DNA of 64,000 bases from assembly GCA_963575645.1 (NCBI GenBank), contig OY754470.1, positions 8,192,501 through 8,256,500 of the forward strand, written 5' to 3'. A program made the translations under genes and the position numbers. The notes under the pieces are model-generated. The model did no database searches, was not told where the DNA came from, and saw only the letters and a list, made by a program, of their open reading frames with translations. Below, in pieces: positions 45,114-54,456 of this stretch (position 1 is its first letter; each line of letters starts with the position of its first letter). This stretch comes from Xanthostigma xanthostigma. Taxonomy: Eukaryota > Arthropoda > Insecta > Raphidioptera > Raphidiidae.

Positions 45114-45812
45114 AGAGCTGGCTACGGAGAAAATGGGTGACTCGGTGCAGAGCTGAAAATTTGCAGAATAATAGGAGATAGTACAAGTAAGTAGGGAAAA
45201 AATTGCCAGAAGGCTAGGCGGAAGATAAAGAGCCGCCAGAAGGCGCTAATGTTGCGAAAAATCAGTGCACTTCTGACAATTTCTATACTTATTCTGTAAT
45301 TCAAAACTAGATTATATATTATATATATTGTACATTATATAGTTATAAGGGCATACTGAAAATTGAAACATGATATAATAATTACATTCGACAAATATTC
45401 AACATTATTAATGACATTTTGATAGAAATAAAATCAAATAAATTAATGAAATTACGTTGTTATAACAACGTAATTTTATTAATGAAAATATATGACGATT
45501 AATTTTATTTCTATCAAAATGACATGAATAAATTTGAATATTTGTCGAATGTAATTATTATATCATGTTTGAATTTTCAGTATGCCCTTATAACTATATA
45601 ATGTACCTATATAATCTAGTTTTGAATTACAGAATAAGTATAGAAATTGCCAGAAGTGCACTGATATTTCGCAACATTAGCGCCTTCTGGCGGCTCTTTA
45701 TCTTCCGCCTAGCCTTCTGGCAATTTTTTCCCTACTTACTTGTACTATCTCCTATTATTCTGCAAATTTTCAGCTCTGCACCGAGTCACCCATTTTCTCC
45801 GTAGTCAGCTCT
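45114..45812. repeat. Near-perfect 700-bp palindrome, about 350-bp arms, no loop
   Basis: AGAGCTGGCTACGGAGAAAA at the left end mirrors TTTTCTCCGTAGTCAGCTCT at the right. The centre is an exact GTTGTTATAACAAC (45456-45469). Only scattered substitutions and small indels separate the arms. Both strands therefore carry almost the same short frame (45122-45304 minus, 45565-45804 plus), which is not evidence for a gene. Termini do not clearly match a known family and no target duplication is obvious. Confidence 0.9.
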
Positions 45813-46489
45813 TAGTCCATTAGGCAATATCGAATTTATATACAGTGTTTATTTCTGTTGAGGTCTTTTAGCTTGGTCAACATTTTTTTTTAATGTATTT
45901 TTTTTTTGTATATAAATTAGCAGCCTTTAATAACAAAACATTCGTTTTTTTATTAGATAGGAATAGATTTGTTTGTCAGCGAACTAATAATTGGTTTTGT
46001 TTTAAATTCATTAGAATTGATTATTGTTCGGCAACATACATCAAAAGTTTACTTGTTAGCAAATTTCTCTAATTTAACTCTTGAAACAATGCTTTTGCGA
46101 TGCAAAAGTAGTGTAGTGTATGAATATTTTTTTTGTGTTTTATGTTTCTATAATAAAATTACGATCGCTGCAAGCTATCTATCATGCAGTGAGCTATATC
46201 ATGCAAATGATCGTTTCCATAGTTACGCAGTTTCTCGTTTCTTTGCAAATTCAACGTACAGAATCGAACGAATAGAAAATCGAAATGCTTTATTTGTTAA
46301 GGCCATCAGCTGCCAGGGCTAAGTACCAATTCAAAGTTTCAACTTTATTATTATTTTTTTTTTAAATCAATTGCAAAATTAAATAATATTATACTTTCGC
46401 CAATTTTCAGACTAGAACTTGGGGACTGAATTGTAATATGTATAAACGGTATCTGTACCTATATATAAAAATATTCGTTTAAATCATTA
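45813..46489. other. Unassigned AT-rich DNA
   Basis: The 117-codon frame 45969-46322 is hydrophobic and not recognisable; with this AT content such a frame can occur by chance. Confidence 0.3.
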
Positions 46490-46625
46490 TTTAACGTCTG
46501 ATTTATAATAATACAATAAATAAAATTATCGACTAATTTTTCAGACAATTTATTAAAAAAAATAATCAATCAACTGACGTTTCAATCCAGATTTGGGTCT
46601 TCTTCAGAATAATACTTGAGCTAAA
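46490..46625. mobile_element. Penelope-like remnant
   Basis: AATAAATAAAATTATCGACT, TTTTTCAGACAATTTATTAA and ACGTTTCAATCCAGATTTGG align with 17265-17365, more diverged than the copy at 37640. Confidence 0.5.
46579..46607 (-). ncRNA. Hammerhead-like core, weak stem
   Basis: Minus strand: CTGAAGA, extra A, GACCC / GGATT (one G-U pair and one mismatch), then GAAAC. Core bases are intact but stem II is weakened. Confidence 0.35.
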
Positions 46626-46794
46626 AATAAATAATAAAATATTATAAGTAATACCTATTCAATAAAAATTTAAATTAAAAAATTATAGGTACAACAATAA
46701 AAAATATTAGTGACCGAATAAAACATACCTAAAAAAATATATAAAAAATGATTTTATATTAGCTTATATAAAACCTTATTTATTGTAGTAATGT

Positions 46795-47222
46795 TTGTTT
46801 GTTCAAAATCGCAAAGTTCTTCACCGAAATTCGAATACGGGCGTGTTTTTATACACCTATTACATAGATATAACACCTGTCACAGGTCAAAATATGTTTT
46901 TTTTTAAACTGCGCCATCTGTTGGACGTAAAAGCAACGTGTCGTTTACTGTAGCGTTCATTTCACGTGCGTATTTTATTTTATGCTTTTTTTGTCAAACA
47001 GCACCACACAGCGCCATCGGTTGGACGTTAAAGTAACACTCGCTATACTGAATATTTTACCGCAACTAGAGTGTAATCTGTTGAATACAGCGCCGTCTGT
47101 TGGGCGTTAAAACAACACTCACTATACTAAATATTTTGTCGCACCGGGCCGCCATCTGTTGTACGTAACACGAACACACGTAAACCAGACTGAGCCACAG
47201 CAACGCGTGGCCGGGTACAGCT
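46795..47222 (-). repeat. Dispersed repeat with TAGCTGTACCCGGCCACGCG end
   Basis: On the minus strand it starts TAGCTGTACCCGGCCACGCG and GTTGCTGTGGCTCAGTCTGG, contains three or four degenerate units of GCGCCATCTGTTGGACGTTA, and ends GGTGAAGAACTTTGCGATTT. A shorter copy is at 61122-61500 (+). This start is common in insect repeats; its class (Helitron or LINE-related) is uncertain to me. Confidence 0.6.
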
Positions 47223-47760
47223 AATTAATTATACAAATTGTTGATTTTAGACGCTAAACAGCTGAGAGCATCAGCGAAGTAACAGTTATATTGATACATA
47301 TATTATATTATTATGTAGTTGGAATAATACAATTACGCCTTCCTTATATAAATAAACAATGAGGATACTGTCGAAGGCTAAATTATAAATCCATCATTAG
47401 TTTAATTAATTAAACCGTCCTAATTAAACTGTATGCCAATAAACTGTCAATTGTACTGATTGTTAAGTGTGTACATACATTATTATTGATGTTAAACATG
47501 AGGAGTTTAATTATCAATGATGTATAGATTAGGTGATTACATTATGTTATCGACCCTCCGTTTGGTGTCCTGCATTCTATTTATATCATTACGAGGTTAG
47601 TTGACTGTATTTTTTTTTAATACACGAGTTAATGGCCTCCACACCAAGTCACTAGTGTACCTAATCAGTCATATGACCATGTCAGTATAGGCTTAGTTCT
47701 ATGCCGAAAGAAATAATCAATATATCATATTTCAATTTATTATAAGTATCAGATGAAGGC
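47223..47760. other. AT-rich DNA, nothing recognised
   Basis: No supported gene or repeat end. Confidence 0.4.
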
Positions 47761-48796
47761 TTAACTCACACGGACCACTTTCCGACCACATTAGAACTAG
47801 TGAAGTGCCGGATATCCGTATCCGTATCCGCGGATATCCGAGGGAGAAGAAAGATCCGTATCCATAGGTTTTTGTGCGGATATTTTACCAATTTTCAATT
47901 CATAGATGAAATTTTATATATATAGGTGATTAGGTAATAATGAAAAACTGTTAAATTCCATTCAGATTATTTTTTATTTTTCGTAAAATCGTTGGCACCT
48001 TTATATTGCAAACATTTATCGTAGTGGATACCATACCAATAGTACATAACTCAAAGGTACTAAAAAACTATCTTTATAATGAGATATTGCACATCGATAT
48101 TTGGAAAGAGACAATCTGTTATGAGAGTTAACTCTTAAAGAGGTCAATAACTTTTTCCCATAACAGATAGTCTCTTTCCAAAGGTCGATGTGCAATATTT
48201 ACCGCCGCATACTCTAAGAAAGTAATGATCCGTATCCGTATCCGCGAATCTTGAAACCAAAAATCCGTATTCAGATCCGTATCCGCGGATATACATTTTA
48301 AACGATCCGGCACATCACTAATTAGAACCACAAACAAGTGGTCGATGGTTGAGAGTATGGCATTAATATGTAATGTCGTGATAGCGCTCACACGGACAAC
48401 AAATTGTGGTCGGTGTCAACAACAGTCGTCGTGTGTTGGTGATATCGCCCACAAGCAAAACGGCCGATGTTGGTAAACCCCACTCACACGTGGAACTCAC
48501 CGATCCACAGACTAAGCCGACATACAAATAATCGAAATTACTTTTGCTCATTCGAAAATAATTTAAAAAATTGTCATCGTAGTCTTAAACGATGATAAAG
48601 TTGTTGAAATTGACTCTCGTTTCTATCTTCAAAAATTGGATGAACCCAATAAATTCTATTAATAAATCCATCGCTTTACTGTCTGTTCTGTGTGGTTCAC
48701 CGTCTGCGTGCCCACAAAACTGTTGTTGGAAAGTGGTCGATTTCAACCACATTAGGACCACTTTTTTGTGGTCGGAAAGTGGTCCGTGTGAGTTAA
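47761..48796. mobile_element. MITE with TTAACTCACACGGACCAC ends, split by a hAT element
   Basis: The left TTAACTCACACGGACCACTT and TCCGACCACATTAG are mirrored exactly at the right end (GTGGTCGGAAAGTGGTCCGT, GTGAGTTAA). TTAA at each border would fit a piggyBac-type target, and TTA a Harbinger type. Without the nested 523-bp hAT and its duplication the element is about 505 bp. Frames within it are not genes. Confidence 0.8.
47798..48320. mobile_element. Nested 523-bp hAT MITE with perfect target duplication
   Basis: The ends TAGTGAAGTGCCGGAT and, from the right, TAGTGATGTGCCGGATCG are flanked by identical ATTAGAAC (47790-47797 and 48321-48328). The subterminal regions hold many direct copies of ATCCGTATCCG. 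A foldback near 48087-48200 (GGAAAGAGACAATCTGTTAT / ATAACAGATAGTCTCTTTCC) lies inside. It inserted into the MITE at 47761-48796 and is therefore younger. Confidence 0.9.
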
Positions 48797-49202
48797 GGCT
48801 ATGGCTAATTTGGAATGATTTAACCTCTATCACTCGGAAGTCGGATATGCGTCATTTTCGAGAAAATCTACTTCGGTTTTCTTTTTACAAAAATCCGTAT
48901 GTAATGTATAAAGTTCTAGGATGTCCCTCTGTTGAAAGCATAATAATTTTAATTTGTTTCAAACACAAATATATGCGACTGTACTTCCACCACAATGACC
49001 GTTACTTCCGCCATAAAGCCATTACGTTATTATTCTTCATATCAACATTATATTATAATCTCATTACTAACTTCGCAATCTCACTGCAATAATAACTTCG
49101 CTTGATTGACAACTATTAAAACTGAATATAATATTTCGTGAACTTTATCTTTCTATGGAGTGCGAACGTGACAATTTCAAATATTGAAGTTACAGTGTAA
49201 AC
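48797..49202. other. Large-transposon end fragment, then unassigned
   Basis: TATGGCTAATTTGGAATGAT, TTAACCTCTATCACTCGGAA (48800-48842) matches the terminal repeat of the 8081-11280 element. The 166-codon frame 48592-49092 runs through the MITE end and this fragment and is not a gene. Confidence 0.45.
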
Positions 49203-49520
49203 TAGTGGTTTCCAAACTCTTTTGACCCACGGACCCCTTTTCATAGTCAAAACTTTCCCACGAACCCTGGGTAAAAAACTACATAAATGCATAATAGAAA
49301 AATTAAATATTTAACTTTGATGTCTTGAATGCTAAATGATGACATAAAAATAAAATATAAATGAAACATTTTGTTGAAGAAGTATTTATTGAAATTATAA
49401 CTTTTGTTCTAAAATACTAAATAAATTAATGGCTTAGATGAATCTGATGGGATGTTATGAGTGTTTTTATGTCCGGCTCAATGTTTGTGAGCAGAAGTTT
49501 GCTATATATTATAGAGTTTA
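49203..49520 (+). mobile_element. hAT-type 5' end
   Basis: TAGTGGTTTCCAAACTCTTT and TGACCCACGGACCCCTTTTC follow the CAGTGGTTCCCAAACTTTTT-GACCC start of a widespread hAT group. Sequence after about 49300 is AT-rich and carries no transposase frame. No partner end was found, so the right boundary is a guess. Confidence 0.55.
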
Positions 49521-49844
49521 CACTGTATATATAGGTATAGAGAAAACTACGTGAATCACATTACGAAATATTAGATTTCAGATTTGACACTATTTTGATA
49601 GTTTATGACCAATAAAACAACTATAATCATTATTTATTGAAGTAGTAGATGCTCGTACAATGTGGTGACGTTTTTAAAAAGTCTAGATTGACATTGCAAA
49701 TTATAGAAATACGGTAAGAGAATTCTATAAAATATAGCGATCAAAGACAAAAATATCTTACATAAATAAATTTTCAGTATATAAAATCTAACCTGAATGT
49801 CACTTTTATATAAAAAAAAGTAAGCTTTCACGGCCGGTGTTGAT
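49521..49844. other. AT-rich DNA, nothing recognised
   Basis: The minus-strand frame 49634-49960 is not recognisable. Confidence 0.35.
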
Positions 49845-50075
49845 TCAAATCTTCTTGGCGTTCCAATCACAGAAGAGCATACTACGACCGAGTAGAGAAC
49901 ACGAGCACGCTGGCCATAAAAGACGGAAGTACCGCACTTGACACACTTACCTCTGAGCACCTAGAAGGACACTTCGCCCGCTACCACACCGTCTTTGATA
50001 ATGTCTACCGCAGTTGTAGACGAAACGTCAGGTAGATATACCAATGAACCACGGCATACAAGCCCGGAAACCAAG
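49845..50075 (+). mobile_element. Penelope-like 3' region, GC-richer copy
   Basis: AAATCTTCTTGGCGTTCCAA, GAACACGAGCACGCTGGCCA and GACGAAACGTCAGGTAGATA resemble the end of Penelope-type elements. The block is noticeably more GC-rich than its flanks. The GAAACGTC box with its hairpin fits the hammerhead arrangement. No reverse transcriptase or endonuclease frame is left. Confidence 0.45.
49995..50026 (+). ncRNA. Hammerhead-like core, eroded
   Basis: TTGATAA in place of CTGANGA, then an extra T, a 6-bp stem II GTCTAC / GTAGAC with a 7-nt loop, and GAAAC. Two changes in the first box suggest loss of function, while the stem is perfect. Confidence 0.4.
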
Positions 50076-50080
50076 AAGTT

Positions 50081-50320
50081 TTAAAAAAATTGGTTGTCTG
50101 TAAAGTCGGTTTACGGACGATAGTTTTACGTGACAACGTATTCCGCTCGAATATCATATTTAATAACCTAAATTTTAGTAGCTGTCAAACTATATTTTTA
50201 CCGACTCTCTATCGCTTATACTGCACTCTCGCTTGCACGCACAGGGTCAGGCGGAACGTTACACTTTTTCGTGCGTGCAGCTGGTGTTTCATCAATTTAT
50301 AAGACGTTATCACGTCAAAA
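50081..50320 (+). mobile_element. Repeat family E, copy 4 (short form)
   Basis: It has both ends (AAAAAAATTGGTTGTCTGTA; ACGTTATCACGTCAAAA) and the 3' block CAGGGTCAGGCGGAACGTTA. About 240 bp long, close in size to copy 3. The 70-codon frame inside is not a gene. Confidence 0.75.
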
Positions 50321-50983
50321 GTTGTTCAGAATAATGTGGAACGTCGAGAAATTGTCAAGGTTCCATCATCTAATTGAAGTCAATAAGTATCCGTGATATA
50401 ATATGACAAATATACTAATAAAGTTTCCGATTCTGTGAATTTTTATCGAGGCAAAAAACTTGTAAAAACGGAGATGATTATTTAATTATAAAACTTTACG
50501 TAATATTTTAACTTCGAGAAATCCCGTATACGCATGTTAATGAATAAACTCTTAACCCACATCTGAAATAAATCACCTACTAAAAGAACTGAAGTATGAA
50601 GTCGAAAGCATTTTGGTAAAAGACTTGAACTCGTAATTTACAGACTCCCGTAACAATCAGATGATTTTAAATCACAATTAAGCTAATTGAAGTCATTTAA
50701 CAACAAATCAGAAAATCTTTTGCAAATTAAATTTTTTTTTACGAGAACCTAAAACTTTTCATTAAAATAAAAAAAACTTTAAAAGAACTAAAACCCGACA
50801 CCATTTAATTAAGCTTATTAATATATAAAAATTAAAATAATAGATCTATGTCTACTAGTTTAATTCTGTGATATAATAATAGCAAAATCAATGTATAAGA
50901 ATACGTTAGAGATACGTCGGCATTTAGCACAGAAAAGAATCTCTAACGAGATTCTTCGATGTAATTTAAAATTAACTTAATTT
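50321..50983. other. AT-rich DNA, nothing recognised
   Basis: No supported gene or repeat end. Confidence 0.4.
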
Positions 50984-51105
50984 AAGGCCACTGCACACGA
51001 GGCTGGATTTGCCGCTAGATTGCTTGCTAGATTTGACTACTAGTTTTCTAGCGCTGGTTTTGTTAATTGCTTTTATGTGCTCACTTCACACGAGACGTCT
51101 TCTCA
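50984..51105 (+). mobile_element. MITE end, same family as 63043-63504
   Basis: AAGGCCACTGCACACGAGGC followed by CTAGATTGCTTGCTAGATTT, TTTTCTAGCGCTGGTTTT and TGCTCACTTCACACGAGAC matches the right end of that element (complemented). The rest of the element is absent. Confidence 0.65.
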
Positions 51106-51279
51106 AGCTTTTTTATGGATAAATCTGGTGCCCCCTCCCTTGGTGAAATTTTTCAAAATGCGTATTTTTAATGTAAATACGTAAATATGTGCTTGATTGC
51201 GTTCGGTTTATTAAAAAAAATTGCTTAATTCTTTTTATTTATTAAAACTATGTAACAAATATTATTTTATTCAATATAT

Positions 51280-51515
51280 TTGTTAACTTTAGTTTGTAAC
51301 ATGAATATTATTTAACTCAACGTATTTATTAACGTCAGTTTGTAACATGAATTTTATTTAATTCAACACATTTATTAATTTAAGGTTTTTAACATGAACA
51401 CTACTTCCTGTAGTTCATACGCCCCGCTGCCATCTTGCCTATGTTTCTCTACATGACCATCATAGTACACCAGTGGCGGCGTTGCTTTTTAAGACGTGGT
51501 GTTACAACTAGTATT
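51280..51515 (+). repeat. Fragment of the large transposon with about 47-bp direct repeats
   Basis: TTTGTAACATGAAT(A/T)TTATTTAA with CAACATATTTATTAACGT recurs about three times, followed by GTTCATACGCCCCGCTGCCA and CCAGTGGCGGCGTTGCTTTT. The same order is seen at 55909-56150. Confidence 0.7.
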
Positions 51516-52200
51516 TTAAAGACGAAGTCTAGCATCATAGAAACATATTATTAACCGCGATAAATATTATTGCATAGGATTTAGCCATATTTTAGTTGCA
51601 GAGAAAAATTTTTTACTTAATTTAACCCAGTTTTGTCGCTATTTTGCACTGTTTCTTGCGAAAAAAAAATTACTTGATATTTGCCGAGATAACCTCTCTC
51701 CCCTACGTGAGATTGGGTGACCCCGTCTTCCCCTAAACGCCTCACGTAATTTGTGAACGCCCCCTAATTATGTTTGGTGAATTAAATTATCGCTATTTAT
51801 TCGGAGGAATAGCTACCTGAAGAATAAATGAACCGAATAAATAACTACTTACGTCCGGTGAATATGGCCATAACTTACATTAGTAACGGTCGAATCTATT
51901 ATAAACTATGAATTATATATTTGTTCTCTAAATATATATGTTCGGATCATTGTCTTCTAAACGAACAATAGTGAGTTAGTTCGTAAATTCACAGGTAGAG
52001 GCAGCAATGTTGTGTAGAATAAGAGCCAATATCCGGAGATAGCAAACATGAAACAGCTATAGACAGTCTATTGTTTCCACTCATGTAGTCGACAGCCTAT
52101 ACCTTTAATAAACGCTTTCCATTTTATTACATAAATAGTCTACGTTTGTTGATGTAGTGAGTTGACTACACATGGTATTAAATTACACGTTTATATAATA
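51516..52200. other. Unassigned DNA
   Basis: No supported gene. AGGAATAG...GAACCGAATAAATAACTACT (51804-51855) recurs at 57590-57630, so a short unknown repeat is present. Confidence 0.35.
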
Positions 52201-52806
52201 CTAGCGGTCCCGCCCGGTTTCACCCGGGTGCAAAAGAATTAATGGGGAAGGAAGGGACATGAGTACACACATTCATTTTAGTTTAGTTGTGTCCAAATTT
52301 CATGATGATCGGAGTTACCGTTCAAAAGTTTTTGTCGATAAAGAGCAGTATTTAAACTTTTTTTAACTAATAATTTTTTTTTAAATGAATTAAATAAAAT
52401 TAAAATAAATTTAGATGTAAGCCTTAGAAGAAAGCAATGTAAAAAATAAAAAAAAAATATATTCACCCAACGTGGGGCTCGAACCCACGACCCTGATATT
52501 GACAGTCGCATGCGCTACCGATTGATCTACCTGAGGTTGTGTTCTTTCATCACTAATATGAGTATATCTAGTTAGTGCATTGCACATGAATAGAAGCTTA
52601 TTTTTGAGATACTTTTTGCAACATTTTTCATTAAAGCTCCGCTCCTAATGGTCGTAGCGTAATATTATATAGCTTATAGCCTTCCTCGGTAAATGGGCTA
52701 TCCAACAAAAAAAAATTATTCAATTTGAACCAGTAGTTCCTGAGATTAGCGCGTTCAAACAAACAAACAAACCAACAAACTCTTCAGCTTTATATATTAG
52801 TATAGA
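52201..52806 (-). mobile_element. Helitron with internal tRNA-like segment, full length
   Basis: The minus-strand start, TCTATACTAATATATAAAGC, lies at 52806 downward. The end, GCACCCGGGTGAAACCGGGC then GGGACCGCTAG, is at 52201. About 600 bp in total: 5' module, tRNA-like segment (52464-52536), AT-rich middle, 3' module with hairpin. It is the best template for the truncated copies at 3359, 14521 and 41275. The 77-codon frame on the same strand is not a gene. Confidence 0.85.
52464..52536 (-). pseudogene. tRNA-Lys-like pseudogene in a Helitron
   Basis: Minus strand: GGTAGATCAATCGGTAGCGC (D arm, partly decayed), GCGACTGTCAATATC in the anticodon arm, and GTCGTGGGTTCGAGCCCCAC, a perfect T arm with an intact B box. 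The body matches tRNA-Lys, but the anticodon position reads GTC. A half-intact polymerase III promoter is present. It has the same orientation relative to the Helitron as in the other copies. Confidence 0.65.
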
Positions 52807-53041
52807 GTATAGATAGAATCTATACCTTCGACCATTTAGCCCAGTCGATACTTAGAAAAAATATAAGTGTGAAAAATTATTAAAGTGTAACTTATTTTGG
52901 CACGGTAGTCTAAAATTGATTCTTGAGATTGAAAATAATATACTAGAATAAAAAATAAGTACAAAAACTAAAACCCGACTACTGAAAAGTATGAAACGAG
53001 AAAATATTCTCATCTGAGGATAGCCACCTACCATAATAAAA

Positions 53042-53215
53042 CATGACATTTTAACAGTAGTTTTAACATGAAGGAAGGTTCATAGGTTCATAGGCCCTGA
53101 AGATGAAAATAAATTTTTCGAAACGTTGGCCACTAGCGAAACACTGGTAAAGCTTATTTTATGATCCTCAACCAAAACCTTCCTTCATCTTAATATTCTA
53201 TTGGATCAACACTAC
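53042..53215 (+). mobile_element. Penelope-like remnant with inverted outer parts
   Basis: CATGAAGGAAGGTT and AACCTTCCTTCAT flank the CTGAAGA...GAAACGTTGG block, so the sequence is itself an inverted arrangement. AGCGAAACACTGGTAAAGC follows the core. Family assignment rests on the shared core. Confidence 0.5.
53097..53124 (+). ncRNA. Hammerhead-ribozyme-like core
   Basis: CTGAAGA, extra T, stem GAAAA / TTTTC with a 5-nt loop, then GAAAC and GTTGG. All core boxes are intact; stem II is A-T rich. Same geometry as 17337 and 32915, but on the plus strand and with unrelated flanks. Confidence 0.45.
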
Positions 53216-53484
53216 TTTAACTGAAGTAGTTTTAACAGTTGTTTTTCAATCTCTTCTTTAACGTCACCTAATCGCTCTGGTGTGTGCGTGTGGAAAATTT
53301 AATTTTAATTAAATGTTACAGTTATTACCTTCAAAAATATATTGTTATTGCTTTGACACCATTTGAAGAATCGATATGGTCTAATATTGTCATTCTAGTA
53401 TTGAATGAAGAATGTTAGTATATACAGCTGATGGGTTATTTTTTATTTACAGCCGCCCGAACGTACGTACGTCCCGCATCAGTG

Positions 53485-53922
53485 CATACGTATTATGGCC
53501 AAATTAAGCGCCAGACAATCATGCAGAGGAATCTTTAAGGCTCTTGGACTCATGACACTGCCTTCTGTATACATCTATGAATGTATTGTTTTCGTAAAAG
53601 AACATTCTAGCCTTTTCAGTAACCATCAGTTATTACATAAGTATAACACCAGGGGAAACAATGACTTTCGCTTGCCAGATCATTCCTTGACTACCTTTGA
53701 AAAAGGTGTGCTCTATAACTGTATCAAACTTTACAACCATCTGTCAGTTGAAATCAAATCTTTGCCATTGCAAACCATGAAAAGTAAGTTAAAGAATGAT
53801 TTAGTAAGCAGAGAATTTTATAGCATTAATGAATTTTTGAATATGTAACTCTAACTTTTTTATGGACATGCCATATACTCTTTTGTCAATGTGGTAAAAT
53901 AAATATTATTATTATTATTATT
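53485..53922 (+). mobile_element. 5'-truncated LINE with (ATT)n tail
   Basis: An ORF2 C-terminus, 50 bp of 3' sequence (GACATGCCATATACTCTTTT, GTGGTAAAATAAAT) and six ATT units. The intact family-H copy gives the empty site as CATCAGTGGTGTAATCCCAC, so the insertion apparently removed GTGT and produced no duplication. Confidence 0.8.
53486..53848 (+). pseudogene. LINE ORF2 C-terminal fragment (jockey/CR1-like), intact to the stop
   Basis: About 120 uninterrupted residues. SARQSCRGIFKALGLMTLPS and VYIYECIVFVKEH correspond to the post-reverse-transcriptase helix common in insect ORF2 proteins (FK.L.LLTLPS.YIYE...F...). YNTRGNNDFRLPDH follows, as in the HNYNTR.....R.P.H motif, then CIKLYNHLSVEIKSLPLQTM, KSKLKNDLVSREFYSINEFL and the stop. 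The endonuclease and catalytic YxDD regions are missing because of 5' truncation. The apparent start at 53495 is internal. No frameshift or stop shows, so this is the youngest LINE fragment here. Confidence 0.8.
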
Positions 53923-54007
53923 AATCCCACCAATGCGTGAATGTTAGATTTTCTGCCTGACAAGTGATGCCGAAACTGTGTACTTTCGATCGAGGTATGA
54001 AGAAAAA

Positions 54008-54456
54008 GTAGTTATTTTGTAGAGGGTCAAAATATTTACAACGCAATTAGATAATCGCTATTCGCGTATTATAATATATTGAAGCGACGACGAGTAAAAG
54101 TAAATAAATAAGAAAACGGGGTGACACATCGAAAAGCACCTTTCGTACACCTAGTGAATATTAAATCAACATTCGACTGTGTTCACGCAAATCGATTGCA
54201 AACGGATTTACATTTAGGAAATGTAAACGCTCCAAACCTAATTGAATGTTCTTGCCGCATACACAAGCTATTTTCAATGGCGACTAAAACCGAATGGCGA
54301 TGCTGGTGCTACTGCTACATAATTGAAATTCACCTATAGAAACCAACTTTATATTTAAGTCTTTTATTTCACACGTCTTGACAGGACCGGCTTATGGGTA
54401 ATAAAGTTCTCCTACCGCTCTCATGCGTGTTTGAAGCGTTTACATTTCCTATTTTT
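54008..54456. other. Unassigned DNA
   Basis: The 72-codon frame 54121-54339 has ordinary composition (HRKAPFVHLVNIKSTFDCVH) and a slight look of reverse transcriptase (D.FDCVH resembles the AFD motif), but it is too short to call. Confidence 0.3.

Larger units (their letters stand above)
53425..54007 (-). mobile_element. Repeat family H, copy split by a LINE
   Basis: CAGCCGCCCGAACGTACGTA and CCCGCATCAGTG on the left, then AATCCCACCAATGCGTGAAT and CTTTCGATCGAGGTATGAAG on the right, match 18740-19062 in reverse. The missing outer end on the low-coordinate side is truncated near 53425. The 438-bp LINE fragment 53485-53922 separates the two parts. Confidence 0.7.

Noticed and set aside
45122-45804. 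Two frames on opposite strands giving nearly the same protein
   Set aside because: They arise because the sequence is a palindrome. Conservation between them reflects DNA symmetry, not selection on protein.
45969-46322. 117-codon frame, possible membrane protein
   Set aside because: Hydrophobic content is expected from AT-rich DNA; no signal peptide, family pattern or context supports it.
48592-49092. 166-codon frame, possible gene
   Set aside because: It runs across a MITE end and a fragment of the large transposon's terminal repeat; the residue pattern is not that of a known protein.
54121-54339. Reverse transcriptase fragment suggested by a FDCVH stretch
   Set aside because: Only a handful of residues fit and there is no YxDD or flanking motif; too weak to annotate as a LINE.
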